Source of the DNA: Maratus speciosus
Lineage: Eukaryota > Arthropoda > Arachnida > Araneae > Salticidae
DNA: 64,000 nucleotides
Assembly (NCBI GenBank): GCA_963932465.1
Contig: OZ010789.1
Coordinates: 595,149,581 to 595,213,580 of the forward strand
Direction: 5' to 3'
Below the pieces are notes generated by a model that did not search any database, was not told the origin of the DNA, and saw only the letters and a program-made list of their open reading frames with translations. The translations under genes were made by a program, and so were the position numbers. Every line of letters begins with the position of its first letter. Position 1 is the first letter of the stretch. This document shows, in pieces, positions 45,899-54,730 of this stretch.

Positions 45899-46209
45899 TT
45901 AATATTTGGAAATTTTTCCAGAGAGAAACATTCGCCTTGAATACAATATTTCAAATGAAAATCAAATTTCAAATTATTTTTGCTTAAAAGGCGCAAAGAC
46001 CAACTTAGTGAAAAATATTCCATGCCGGGAATCGAACCCGGGTCATCAGTATAGCGCACTGACGTTCTACCGCTAAACCACATGGAACGATACCCAGCCT
46101 GGAACTTCTCACTATTACAAGTTGGCAAGGCTACAAATGCAGCACAAGATGGAATATTTTCCGTGAGCCACCAACATGGGGCAAACACTGACACTTAATT
46201 AAATCCATC
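45899..46209 (-). mobile_element. tRNA-derived SINE, copy 1
   Basis: Minus strand: a leader of about 110 bp (GTGTTTGCCCCATGTTGG, GGAAAATATTCCATCTTGTG, CCAGGCTGGGTATC), then the tRNA-like part at 46018-46087, then a body with GTTGGTCTTTGCGCC and ATTTGAAATTTGATTTTCAT. Copies 2 and 3 share the tRNA part exactly and the body nearly so. An open frame of 100 codons runs through it, including MWFSGRTSVRYTDDPGSIPG, which is a translation of the tRNA part and not a protein gene. Confidence 0.75.
46018..46087 (-). ncRNA. tRNA-like domain of SINE copy 1
   Basis: The 70 bases fold as a cloverleaf: acceptor TTCCATG with CATGGAA, D stem GTTT with GAAC, anticodon stem TCAGT with ACTGA, T stem CCGGG with CCCGG. 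The A box (TGGTTTAGCGGTAG) and B box (GGGTTCGATTCCC) are good. The anticodon loop is GCGCTAT, which would give GCT (Ser) but with C at position 33 in place of the universal U. The short variable arm does not fit tRNA-Ser. It is therefore a pol III promoter of a SINE, not a likely decoding tRNA. Confidence 0.7.
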
Positions 46210-46224
46210 ATCGATGAATCTATA

Positions 46225-46416
46225 TTAATATTTGGAAATTTTTCCAGAGAGAAACATTCGCCTTGAATACAATATTTCAAATGAAAATCAAATTTCAAAT
46301 TATTTTTGCTTAAAAGGCGCAAAGACCAACTTAGTGATAAATATTCCATGCCGGGAATCGAACCCGGGTCATCAGTATAGCGCACTGACGTTCTACCGCT
46401 AAACCACATGGAACGA
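46225..46416 (-). mobile_element. tRNA-derived SINE, copy 2 (short)
   Basis: The tRNA-like part at 46344-46413 and the body match copy 1. The leader is absent: right after the acceptor stem the sequence becomes AATGCTGGATTTAATTAAGT, which is the start of copy 3. Separated from copy 1 by about 20 bp. Confidence 0.7.
46344..46413 (-). ncRNA. tRNA-like domain of SINE copy 2
   Basis: Identical base for base to 46018-46087, including C33 in the anticodon loop. Confidence 0.7.
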
Positions 46417-46422
46417 ATGCTG

Positions 46423-46679
46423 GATTTAATTAAGTGTCTGTGTTTGCCCCATGTTGGTGGCTCACGGAAAATATTCCATCTTGTGCTGCATTTGTAGCCT
46501 TGCCAACTTGTAATAGTGAGAAGTTCCAGGCTGGGTATCGTTCCATGTGGTTTAGCGGTAGAACGTCAGTGCGCTATACTGATGACCCGGGTTCGATTCC
46601 CGGCATGGAATATTATTCACTAAGTTGGTCTTTGCGCCTTTTAAGCAAAAATAATTTGAAATTTGATTTTCATTTGAAA
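46423..46679 (+). mobile_element. tRNA-derived SINE, copy 3, inverted
   Basis: Plus-strand copy with full leader (GGATTTAATTAAGTGTCTGT onward), tRNA-like part at 46541-46610 and body. It lies head-to-head with copy 2. The body stops after GATTTTCATTTGAAA, at the 3' end of a Helitron (46680), and does not resume beyond the Helitron, so the 3' part was lost. Confidence 0.75.
46541..46610 (+). ncRNA. tRNA-like domain of SINE copy 3
   Basis: Exact reverse complement of the other two domains. A box at about 46547-46560, B box at about 46589-46601. Confidence 0.7.
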
Positions 46680-47248
46680 CTAGCAGGCTATGCCCGCTGC
46701 GCTGGTCAATATTTCCAAATGAACCTTGGATTAAACTAAATGGTGAATTTGAACTTGTATTTTAAACAATATGGAACTTCAGCTGACCTTGCGCATTACT
46801 GAAAACGATGCGAACGCCATTGCGATATAATGTTATCTTAAGCGTTGGACAAAATTTAGCAATTAAGAAGTAATTGTTTTAGTTGATTATAAACAGCGCA
46901 CTTATGGTCGGGTAATGAGACCGTTATGACAACAGGAATTAATAGCTCTGTAACTAATCAACATATAATGAAATCGTATATACTAACACCATTCCTAAAA
47001 GTCATGCAACAGGGCCACTTGTAACAAAATATGTTCTGTAGATTTTTTTTTAAAAAGGTTAAACTTTCATAATCAGGTTCACTTAATTTTTGAACCTTTA
47101 CTGTTGCTCTATAACTAAGTACCCTTGAACAATATGTATACACTAAAACCTTTCTAAAATTATTACCTAACTAATTGTGGTATATCCTACGAAAGTATTA
47201 TAAACAATCGGAATGAAATACAAATTTCCGTTGTAACTATATAGTAGA
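46680..47248 (-). mobile_element. Short non-autonomous Helitron (569 bp)
   Basis: On the minus strand it starts TCTACTATATAGTTACAACG, preceded by A. It ends with AGCGGGCATAGCCTGCTAG followed by T, where AGCGGGC and GCCTGCT form a 7-bp hairpin (one G-T pair) with loop ATA. Start, hairpin, CTAG and the A/T target site are all in place. GCGCAAGGTCAGCTGAAGTT near the 3' end is a Helitron-type phrase. No coding sequence. The hairpin differs from those at 13346 and 54730, so it is another family. Confidence 0.8.
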
Positions 47249-47424
47249 TGATGATGATGCGATTTTGTGTAATAGAATTCATAGTAAAGTTTTCGCTTCA
47301 AACAAAAACGACAACATTAAAGCTGTGATGTATCCAATATGTGAAGTATCCGATTACGGAAGGTTAACTTGAATTCTCATGAGCAACTACTCAAAGAAAA
47401 GTGAATATGTGGCTTTTGTGATAC

Positions 47425-47665
47425 TTTTATGTCAGCCGGGCGCAGGTAATAAATCAATAAAGATTGTTTTCATAGCATATTCTTATTTTATTACTTTCAT
47501 TTAAAACACAAACCTTTCACTCATTTAATTTAAAATGCATGCCTTATACTAATTTCATTTAAAAAACTGAAAAGATAAACAATAACAGGAAATAATGCCA
47601 TAATTAAAAGCAAAAAAATATTTTTAATTTACATCCGCAAAATGTAACTACTGCTACTGGGAATT
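47425..47665. mobile_element. MITE of the TTAGCCGGG family, copy 3
   Basis: The left end GATACTTTTATGTCAGCCGG then GCGCAGGTAATAAAT corresponds to the left end at 3324. The right end (TTACATCCGCAAAATGTAAC) is a weak inverted counterpart. Interior is AT-rich with ATTTAAAACACA and ATTTAATTTAAAATGCATG. Confidence 0.5.
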
Positions 47666-47928
47666 TTAAAAATGCTATCAGCGAGATGTGCGCACGGTTG
47701 TTATAAATGTACCCATTTTTTCTTCTTATCGAGGAGCAATTTATAAATCGCACAATATTATTCCAATTCCAATTTCTTTCATTGAGGAACCTATGACCGG
47801 AAAAAATGGAAAAAGACTCTTATAGATTCTTCGAATGGCGGCATCTGACGCCATAAACCGAGTTTATATATATGAAAATAATTTTTAAGCCGTTACAAAC
47901 ATTGCTTTCATACTTAAATATTTTCATT

Positions 47929-48222
47929 GGTACTACTTGTTATCCCGTCGACCAATTTCGCCAAATTATATAAATCGCCAAACCATTCGCCAAATTATAT
48001 AAATTGACATAATCTTTATTTTAAATAACGAAATAACAAATAAATTAGTATAACATTAATAAAAATACAAATAAAACGTAGAAATTAAAATCACTTGATG
48101 ACGTAAACACGTCTAGTTTGTTTAAATTCAAGTGAATTTGATATTTACGATCAACCATTATTGGCATTTAATCTTATAGTTTGACGATAGATTTTTGGTC
48201 GACGGAATATCTAAGTAGTACC
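47929..48222. mobile_element. hAT-type MITE, copy 2
   Basis: Collinear with 23436-23766: GGTACTACTTGTTATCCCGT then CGACCAATTTCGCC on the left, and TTTTTGGTCGACGGAATATC then TAAGTAGTACC on the right. Flanks TTTTCATT and TTTTCCAT look like an eroded 8-bp duplication. It has lost about 35 bp in the interior compared with copy 1. Confidence 0.75.
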
Positions 48223-49844
48223 TTTTCCATTTTTGTTTTATAACGCTAAATTCTCAGTAATTTTTTCCCTTTTATTTTACATAAAATCACTATTTTTTTT
48301 TAAATTAAGATGCTTGCATTTTTATTTCAAACTCATAGAGCCGTTTTTATTTTTTAGCCAAAAGGGTTGATTTGAATTTTTTCCGTTGCTAGAGTAACGG
48401 ATGTAATGATAGATATTTTGAGGTTTAGATGCCAAAGACACCGCCAAATTAGAAAAATGTGAAATGTGTCATGAACTGTTGGACTTATAAAAATTTATTT
48501 GGTAGCATTCGATTCAGCATACAAAACTACATTAAAATATGCTATCATTTGACGCATAATTTTGATATTCGATTTTTTTCCCCTCTCCGTGCAAAAACCA
48601 TTAGGGGTGACACTTTAGAAAATCCTTTCTTAGCAGAAGTTTATGTCATAAGAAGTATTTTTACCACGATTTTCAAGATTTTAGGTTCAGTAGTTTGCGC
48701 TGTGCGTTAATTAGTCCCCTAATCCAGACTTTATTTTATATACTATATTAGATATGCGATTTTGCGGTGAATCGATGATCGAAAATTAGTCCAATATCAT
48801 TTGAAATATTACATAACAGAGGAGAAAGTACGAAGAAAGACGAAGAAGAAATGACGAATTACAAAAGACTTGTAATTTTTTTTTTCAAAATGTTGAATTT
48901 TTCCATAGTAATAACGTATTAAAACATAAATTTCCTTAAAAATTATCTTTATTTCCTAGATTTCGAATCTGTGAATTTTCCTATAAATGAAATTGGCGAA
49001 ATGACTTGAGAAAATAGATAATATTTGCTTAAATAAAATGGGTAATATTCGTTGATCTGAGTTCGAGTTTATAAATATCACATGCCTTCGGAATTACGGC
49101 GAAAAACATTTTAAAAAGTATGAAATTATTTTACAATATGTATGTGTGGCAGAAATTCACACTGAAATTTAAGTATTCGATTCCATTTTTAAAATATTAA
49201 CTGATATCTATATAAGTTACAATTTAATATGAAAATGTACTCAAAAAATGATCTCTTTCACCTAAAAAAACAACATTTCTGAGAACATCCTCAAGCTAAT
49301 GTCATGCTTATGCATTTTTGGCTTAAAATCACATTGTTTGGCGACAAAAGAAAAATAAAAAATTGTAAAGAAACAAATAGTAATTACACATGTGACTCAC
49401 AATTACATCTGCTTGTTTCTTCTATAATTCACGTGATGGGACAATTAGATATAAAAAAAAAGAAAAGAACAGAACAGAAAGAAAATGTCGTTAAAATTTT
49501 ATCTAATCAAATTTTCAGATTCGCTTCCATATCTAACGCAAGCAATAAAGAGCCAAATATTGCGCATCAAGTGTAATATTTCTTATTAAATTAATTTTTA
49601 AGCATTACAAATATTTCTTTCAGGTTTTGATTAAATGTTTCCGTTTTTTTAATATTATCACTCATTAAAACGAATTTTCTTCTTCTTTTTTTCTTTCTTT
49701 TTTTTCATTTAAATAAAATTAGTAACAGTTTTTCTTTTATTTTTCGAGGTTTAATAGCCGTTTCAATTTTTTTTTTTTTTTTATCAACGATGAATTTCGC
49801 CAAGAAATAAAATGGTAACCTTATCGCCCAAAATAACAGAATTT
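48223..49844. other. Gene-less stretch
   Basis: AT-rich with several T-rich runs (about 49670-49790). Open frames at 48459-48710 and 49304-49576 carry no recognisable motif. TGTGACTCACAATTACAT at about 49390 resembles the motif clustered at 28.7-29.2 kb. Confidence 0.45.
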
Positions 49845-51305
49845 TCCGTCTTAATTCTAAAACTAATATAGGTAGAATAATGTGTTATAGATTAAAACCT
49901 TCCCTGAGACAATACCTATATAACGGTATAGGTTCCGTAAAAATCCATGCAGTAGAACTCGAAATCTAGGCGTTCGGAACGAAATTTCCGTTTGGATTTT
50001 ATATATATAATAGATAATAGAATAGATAATAGATTTTATATATATATAATAGAATAGATAATAGATTATGTGTTATGAACTATCTCAAAGTTTAAAACAG
50101 ATCGCATTGTTAGATTTCCTAATTTTAACAATATCGCGTTATGTTAGTTCCACATTCCACCACCAGGGAGCGCATTCTATTCTTAACGAAAACGTATCTG
50201 AACGAAACTCCTTCATGCAACCTTTCCGTAGATACATGAATCGGGAGGGTGACGGTCTTAACCAATAATTTAAGATAATTGCTGAAATTACTACGAAAAA
50301 TATTTTAAAGGGGCTCTACGCGGGCATCTAATAGAGTTAGAGGAAATCGGAAGACGTCAAAATAATCGCGGGGAAAAGTTTGCTTGGGTGCTTCGGAGCT
50401 ACTTTTGGCGCGAGATCTAAGCTCTACGACCAATAGGAGCCCAGATATTTAAGGAAATATGAAGTAACAAAGTCCAAAATAGAATTTTCCGTAATAATTC
50501 TTAACTAATCTATGTAGAATGATGTGTTATAGCTTAAAACCTTCCCTGGAACGATACCTATCTAACGGTATAAGTTCCGTAAAAATCCATGCGGTAGAAC
50601 TCGAAATCTCGGCGTTCGGAACGAAATTTCCGTTTGGATTATATATATATAATAGATAGATTAGATAATAGAATAGATAATAGATTTTATATATATATAA
50701 TAGAATAGATAATAGATTATGTGTTATGAACTATCTCAAAGTTTACAACAGATCGCATTGTTAGATTTCCTAATTTTAACAATATCGCGTTATGTTAGTT
50801 CCACATTCCACCACCAGGGAGCGCGCTCTATTCTTAACGAAAGCGTATCTGAACGAAACTCCTTCATGCAACCTTTCCGTAGATACATGAATCGGGAGGG
50901 TGGCGGTCTTAACCAATAATTTAAGATAATTGCTGAAATTACTACGAAAAATATTTTAAAGGGGCTTCTACGCGGGCATCTAATAGAGTTAGAGGAAATC
51001 GGAAGACGGCAAAATAATCTAGGGGAAAAGTTTGCTTGGGTGCTTTGGAGCTACTTTTGGCGTGAGATCTAAGCTCTACGACCAATAGGAGCCCAGATAT
51101 TTAAGGAAATATGAAGTAACAAAGTCCAAAATAATAGAATTTTCCGTAATAATTCTTAACTAATCTAGGTAGAATGATGTGTTATAGCTTAAAACCTTCC
51201 CTGGAACGATACCTATCTAACGGTATAAGTTCCGTAAAAATCCATGCGGTAGAACTCGAAATCTCGGCGTTCGGAACGAAATTTCCGTTTGGATTATATA
51301 TATGT
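49845..51305 (+). repeat. Tandem repeat of about 650-bp units
   Basis: A partial unit (49845-50065) is followed by two nearly identical units (about 50066-50716 and 50717-51305). Landmarks repeat in order: AATAGATTATGTGTTATGAA, CCACCACCAGGGAGCGC, GGGGCTCTACGCGGGCATC, CTACTTTTGGCG, GCTCTACGACCAATAGGAGC, CAGATATTTAAGG, TTCCCTGGAACGATACC and CGGAACGAAATTTCCGTTTG. Units start with a TATAATAGATAATAG microsatellite. A 66-codon frame is open in both units, but all four amino-acid positions that differ come from replacement changes, with no silent change, so selection on a protein is not indicated. It is not clearly an LTR. Nature unknown. Confidence 0.75.
50157..50463 (+). promoter_or_regulatory. 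Promoter-like motif set in a tandem-repeat unit
   Basis: Within one unit lie in order CCACCAGGGAGCGC (CTCF-like, one mismatch to the vertebrate core), TTTTGGCGCGAG (E2F-like), GACCAATAGG (CCAAT box) and GATATTTAAG (TATA-like), the last two about 26 bp apart. The second unit repeats the set at about 50811-51105, but its E2F-like site is mutated to GGCGTGAG. Short motifs arise by chance; no transcript start is known here. Confidence 0.2.
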
Positions 51306-51812
51306 AATAGAAGAATGTATTACTTGTTTAAAAAATAAGTTGTGCTTTTCATTTTAATGAAACATATGCGTACATTTTAAATTGAAATGCGCTTTTGTTA
51401 GATATATAATGGCATTTAAAGAAACCTTAGAATAACCAGTGGGTTTAAAGAGAGAGAGAAGAAATCATAAAATCGTTACAAATATATCATTCCAATTATA
51501 CAGTAATTATCTGAACATAATATTGTACGTACATTTGTAGAAAAAAAGCAAAAGGGAGAAATTAAGAAATTTGAATTATTTTTATAATCATATTTATTGT
51601 AAATAGTTTTAATGCTTGACAAAGAAACCACAAATAAATATTAAACATCTTTAAAAAATAAAAAAAATAATAATGTTATTACACAACATACTGTATTTCT
51701 TTTAATATTCTTTTGATAACATTAAAAAAATTAGTCCGTTTTGTATCCTAATCTATGTAAACAAGCGACATAAGAACACTCATTATAGAAAATACGTTTA
51801 GGTAAATCGCAG
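51306..51812. other. Gene-less stretch
   Basis: AT-rich sequence, no motif recognised. Confidence 0.5.
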
Positions 51813-51816
51813 TTAA

Positions 51817-52247
51817 AGGGGCTGGTCACTCAACTTCGGAATTCTCCTCCATAATGTTAAGTCTATGGACTTTTGATGCATTCGTATATTTTAAATATCT
51901 CCTCTAGAAATTTTTAACGTCTTCTTTCTGTATACTCTTTTTAAAGGATGTCTCTTGTTTTCTTAGTTTTCAAAATATTTTTAAAATCTATGCTGAATAT
52001 AATATTTTACATGTTAAAAGCGGGCGAACTGTGAGTAAGAGCTAAATATTTCATATAAAATTAATTCTATACTTTAGAAATATTTCGATAACTAAGAAAA
52101 AAAGAGACATCTTTTAGGAAGTGTACACAAAAAATAGAAGCTAAAAATATTAATTTCCTGAGGAGATATTTTAAATATACGAATGCATCAAATGCCCATA
52201 GACTTTATATTAGTAAGGGGTAATCAGAAGCTGAGTGACCATCCCCC
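51817..52247. mobile_element. Palindromic MITE with TTAA target
   Basis: Left AGGGGCTGGTCACTCAACTT and right AAGCTGAGTGACCATCCCCC are inverted repeats, continuing inward through ATGGACTTTTGATGCATTCG and TCTCCTC. TTAA is present on both sides (51813-51816 and 52248-52251). A TTAA target is characteristic of piggyBac-type elements. No coding sequence. Confidence 0.75.
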
Positions 52248-52332
52248 TTAAGTATGACGTACACTCTATGAAATACAATTCATGAGAATTTTCATAGAAA
52301 CAACCAGGATTTCTCCGTTAATAGACGAATAT

Positions 52333-53451
52333 GGGCATTCTCACAATCTTTTAACTTTCATGTCCCTGAATAATAATTTTTTATTTAGTACACTTTTTTG
52401 TGTTTTTTTTTTATTTCATATACTTGGGAACATCCCACTGCATGATTGCACAACAATATTAACGAGATAAATGAGCTTTGGACGATGTTGGGGGTCCAAA
52501 CACATGGAAAACTCATCTACCGTCTCGTGTCCCTGATGCTAATTTTGAAGTTTGGGACTGTCTGGATAAAATTGTTTCAATAAAAATAATTCAATTTAAT
52601 TTTTTTCTGAAACTCGAACTATTGTTTTATATAAATATGTAGCTAAAAATTAACCTGCACACATTTTTTGGGTTGATATTATTTTTTGAACTCTGTCCCT
52701 GGGTTTTAGATTTTTTACCATCCCTCTTCTAAAATTATACAGAAAATCACTTCAGATGCAGCGACAGAATTTTTTTCAAGTTTTTGCCCATTCAGAAGTA
52801 TGCTAGAGAAAGAATATCTAAAATTCTTTGACAGGAAATATACTGCAGAATATAAATCAGCATTTAAATATGAATTTCAAGCACCGTGGCTTTATTGGTA
52901 GCCTTTCCGTCCCCAAGGTTTATTCTTGCACTTTTCAAGGTAAATAAAAAAAAATAATAATAATTTAATCCAATGTTAACAACTGTTTCGAAAAATCAAT
53001 GAACATTGTGGCTATCACTTAGTCTTAACATGATTTTCTTAAAAATAGGTGGTAATTTTACTTACCGTTCCATCCTTACCGTCTCTTTTTTTACCATTTC
53101 GTCCCTTTTTTTACACCCTTTTAAGACAATGTTATACAAAAATTCTGTATTAAAAGTACTACATTTGTATTATTTCTTATTTGAATGTCCTGTGGGTATT
53201 ATGCAAATTCATTATAATTAAAAATTTAGAAGAAAATAAAAAGTTTTAGTGGTAAAATGGTAAGGAAAATTAAACTCCCAAGTTTAACCTAAACCTTAGT
53301 TAAATAAAAAAAAATTCGCTGCTGACCATTTTTTCTTTATTTTGAATCATTAAAGCATTCGTCTATTAGATTAAAATGTTATTTTAGCAAGTGTAATTTC
53401 ACCAGATTCCCCCCCCCCCCCCCAAAATTCAAAAGATTGTGAGAATGCCCC
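52333..53451. mobile_element. Non-autonomous DNA element with GGGCATTCTCACAATC ends
   Basis: Left GGGCATTCTCACAATCTTTT is mirrored by AAAAGATTGTGAGAATGCCC on the right, flanked by ATAT on both sides. GTCCCT or GTCCCC words recur inside at about 52362, 52529, 52695, 52909 and 53101, the first three at steps near 167 bp. Such subterminal repeats may bind a transposase. No recognisable protein; the poly-C run at 53409-53424 lies inside the right end. Confidence 0.55.
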
Positions 53452-53479
53452 ATATCCTTTCCTTTTTTCTACGTTACAG

Positions 53480-53539
53480 GAGGTGAAATATACGTCAATT
53501 GAAGAAAATGAAGATATTGATCTAATGTTGGCAAATTAA
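53480..53539 (+). CDS. Candidate short terminal exon (speculative)
   Basis: A pyrimidine-rich stretch (CCTTTCCTTTTTTCTACGTT then ACAG) resembles a 3' splice site. It is followed by an acidic reading EVKYTSIEENEDIDLMLAN and stop at 53537-53539. No upstream exon, homologue or poly(A) signal could be found, so this may be chance. Listed because it is the only place in the window with a plausible splice acceptor and charged C-terminus. Confidence 0.12.
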   Translation, partial: EVKYTSIEENEDIDLMLAN

Positions 53540-53540
53540 T

Positions 53541-53985
53541 GGTGACAGTCTCTGTTTCAACATTTTTCGAGACATTCTATTTCAACTCTGTTTCGGCATT
53601 TTACGTTGGTGCCACTAACACCAGAGAGGTGGTAGACTGTTAGACAAGAAGCTTGGAATTTATCATGATGGTTAATTTTAACATGTAAATGTGTTAAGAT
53701 GGTTTCTAAAAAATTTAAAACTTCAAATGAATACTGAAATGAGCATAAAAGTCTCAAAATGCTTTCTAAATTATCATTTAATTGGAATTAGTTTTAGTTC
53801 TTCTTATTAATTAAAATCTCATTTCTGTCTGTTGTTCTTTTATAATGAAGTTTAGTCAAACTGTGGCTTAATTTGTAATTTTTGAATTATTCCAAAAAGT
53901 GATCTTCTAATAAGCAAGTAATATAAAAATTTTGTTTTTAAAGTCAATTCCTACTTAGGTCATCACAGAAAAATTTAATATTATC
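53541..53985. other. Gene-less stretch
   Basis: Nothing recognised on either strand. Confidence 0.5.
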
Positions 53986-53991
53986 CCTTAA

Positions 53992-54190
53992 CCTCTTGGG
54001 GACGAGCGACACGTATACGTGCCGCATGAAGCGTTCAGAATCCTTGCTTTTTCTCACCAGTAAAATTTTACTATAAAATTTGCCTTATTTAATCAGCGCA
54101 TTTTCTCGATTCAAGAAGGTACAAATTTCTGTTTTTAAAAACGGTGAAAAAAGATTAAAAATTCCGTAAAAGGCTCCAGTCCCGAAGGGG
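53992..54190. mobile_element. TTAA MITE with CCTCTTGGGGACG end, copy 1
   Basis: Left CCTCTTGGGGACGAGCG and right CAGTCCCGAAGGGG form a short inverted repeat, flanked by TTAA (53988-53991 and 54191-54194). The interior GACACGTATACGTGCCGCAT, CTCACCAGTAAAATTTTACT and CAGCGCATTTTCTCGATTCA is nearly identical to the copy at 62038-62237. A TTAA target suggests piggyBac-type mobilisation. Confidence 0.85.
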
Positions 54191-54194
54191 TTAA

Positions 54195-54440
54195 GCTATT
54201 ATTAGTTTTTGTTGCATTAAAATATCTCAATTTGTTGATTTTCTATAAGCAAGTAAGTTTACAATAGAAGTCAATGGGAAATTGGCGAAATATTAGAGAT
54301 ATCGCCAAGTTGGCGACAAACTTGGCGGTATTTGGTGACAGAACATGGTCCCCTCTATGGTAACTCCCCTTATAGATATGAAGATGCATTATATGCTTCA
54401 ATAACCAATAGCCGCCATTTTGTCTCCCATGCAAAACTAA
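54195..54440 (-). repeat. Diverged copy of the Helitron internal module, inverted
   Basis: AATATCTCAATTTGTTGATT, TTGGCGAAATATTAGAGATA and TCGCCAAGTTGGCGACAAAC are the reverse complement of the duplicated module at 11.9-12.8 kb. It faces opposite to the Helitron end at 54730, so it is either an independent module or a rearranged copy. The frame across it is not a gene. Confidence 0.6.
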
Positions 54441-54593
54441 AATTAATTAATTAAAATTTATTTAATTAATTAATATTTGAAAAAACTGTATTAACATCAA
54501 TTGTCATCCAGTACAAGTTTTAAAAAATTTATTTCAACTTGATAGGATAAATAATGAGTATTTTATTAACGATTGAAAATTTAAATAAGATAT

Positions 54594-54594
54594 A

Positions 54595-54625
<31 letters not shown>

Positions 54626-54628
54626 ATA
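54594..54628. repeat. (AAAT)n microsatellite
   Basis: About eight uninterrupted AAAT repeats. Confidence 0.9.
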
Positions 54629-54694
54629 TAGGAAGAGTGTGAACTAATAGTATTAATTGAAAAAATAGTCATGCAAATATCACTTGACATATTT

Positions 54695-54730
54695 CAACTA
54701 TTACGCGAGCAAAACCGCGGGGTTTGCTAG
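54695..54730 (+). mobile_element. Helitron 3' terminus
   Basis: ACGCGAGCAAAACCGCGGGG then TTTGCTAG, followed by T. GCAAAACC and GGGTTTGC form a strong hairpin over loop GCG. The 5' end could not be placed; the body may reach back through the AAAT microsatellite. Confidence 0.6.

Noticed and set aside
46018..46610. Functional tRNA-Ser(GCT) genes
   Set aside because: C33 in the anticodon loop, short variable arm, and embedding in repeated SINE units.
49845..51305. LTRs of a retrotransposon
   Set aside because: Units abut directly with no internal region, primer-binding site or polypurine tract that I could recognise.
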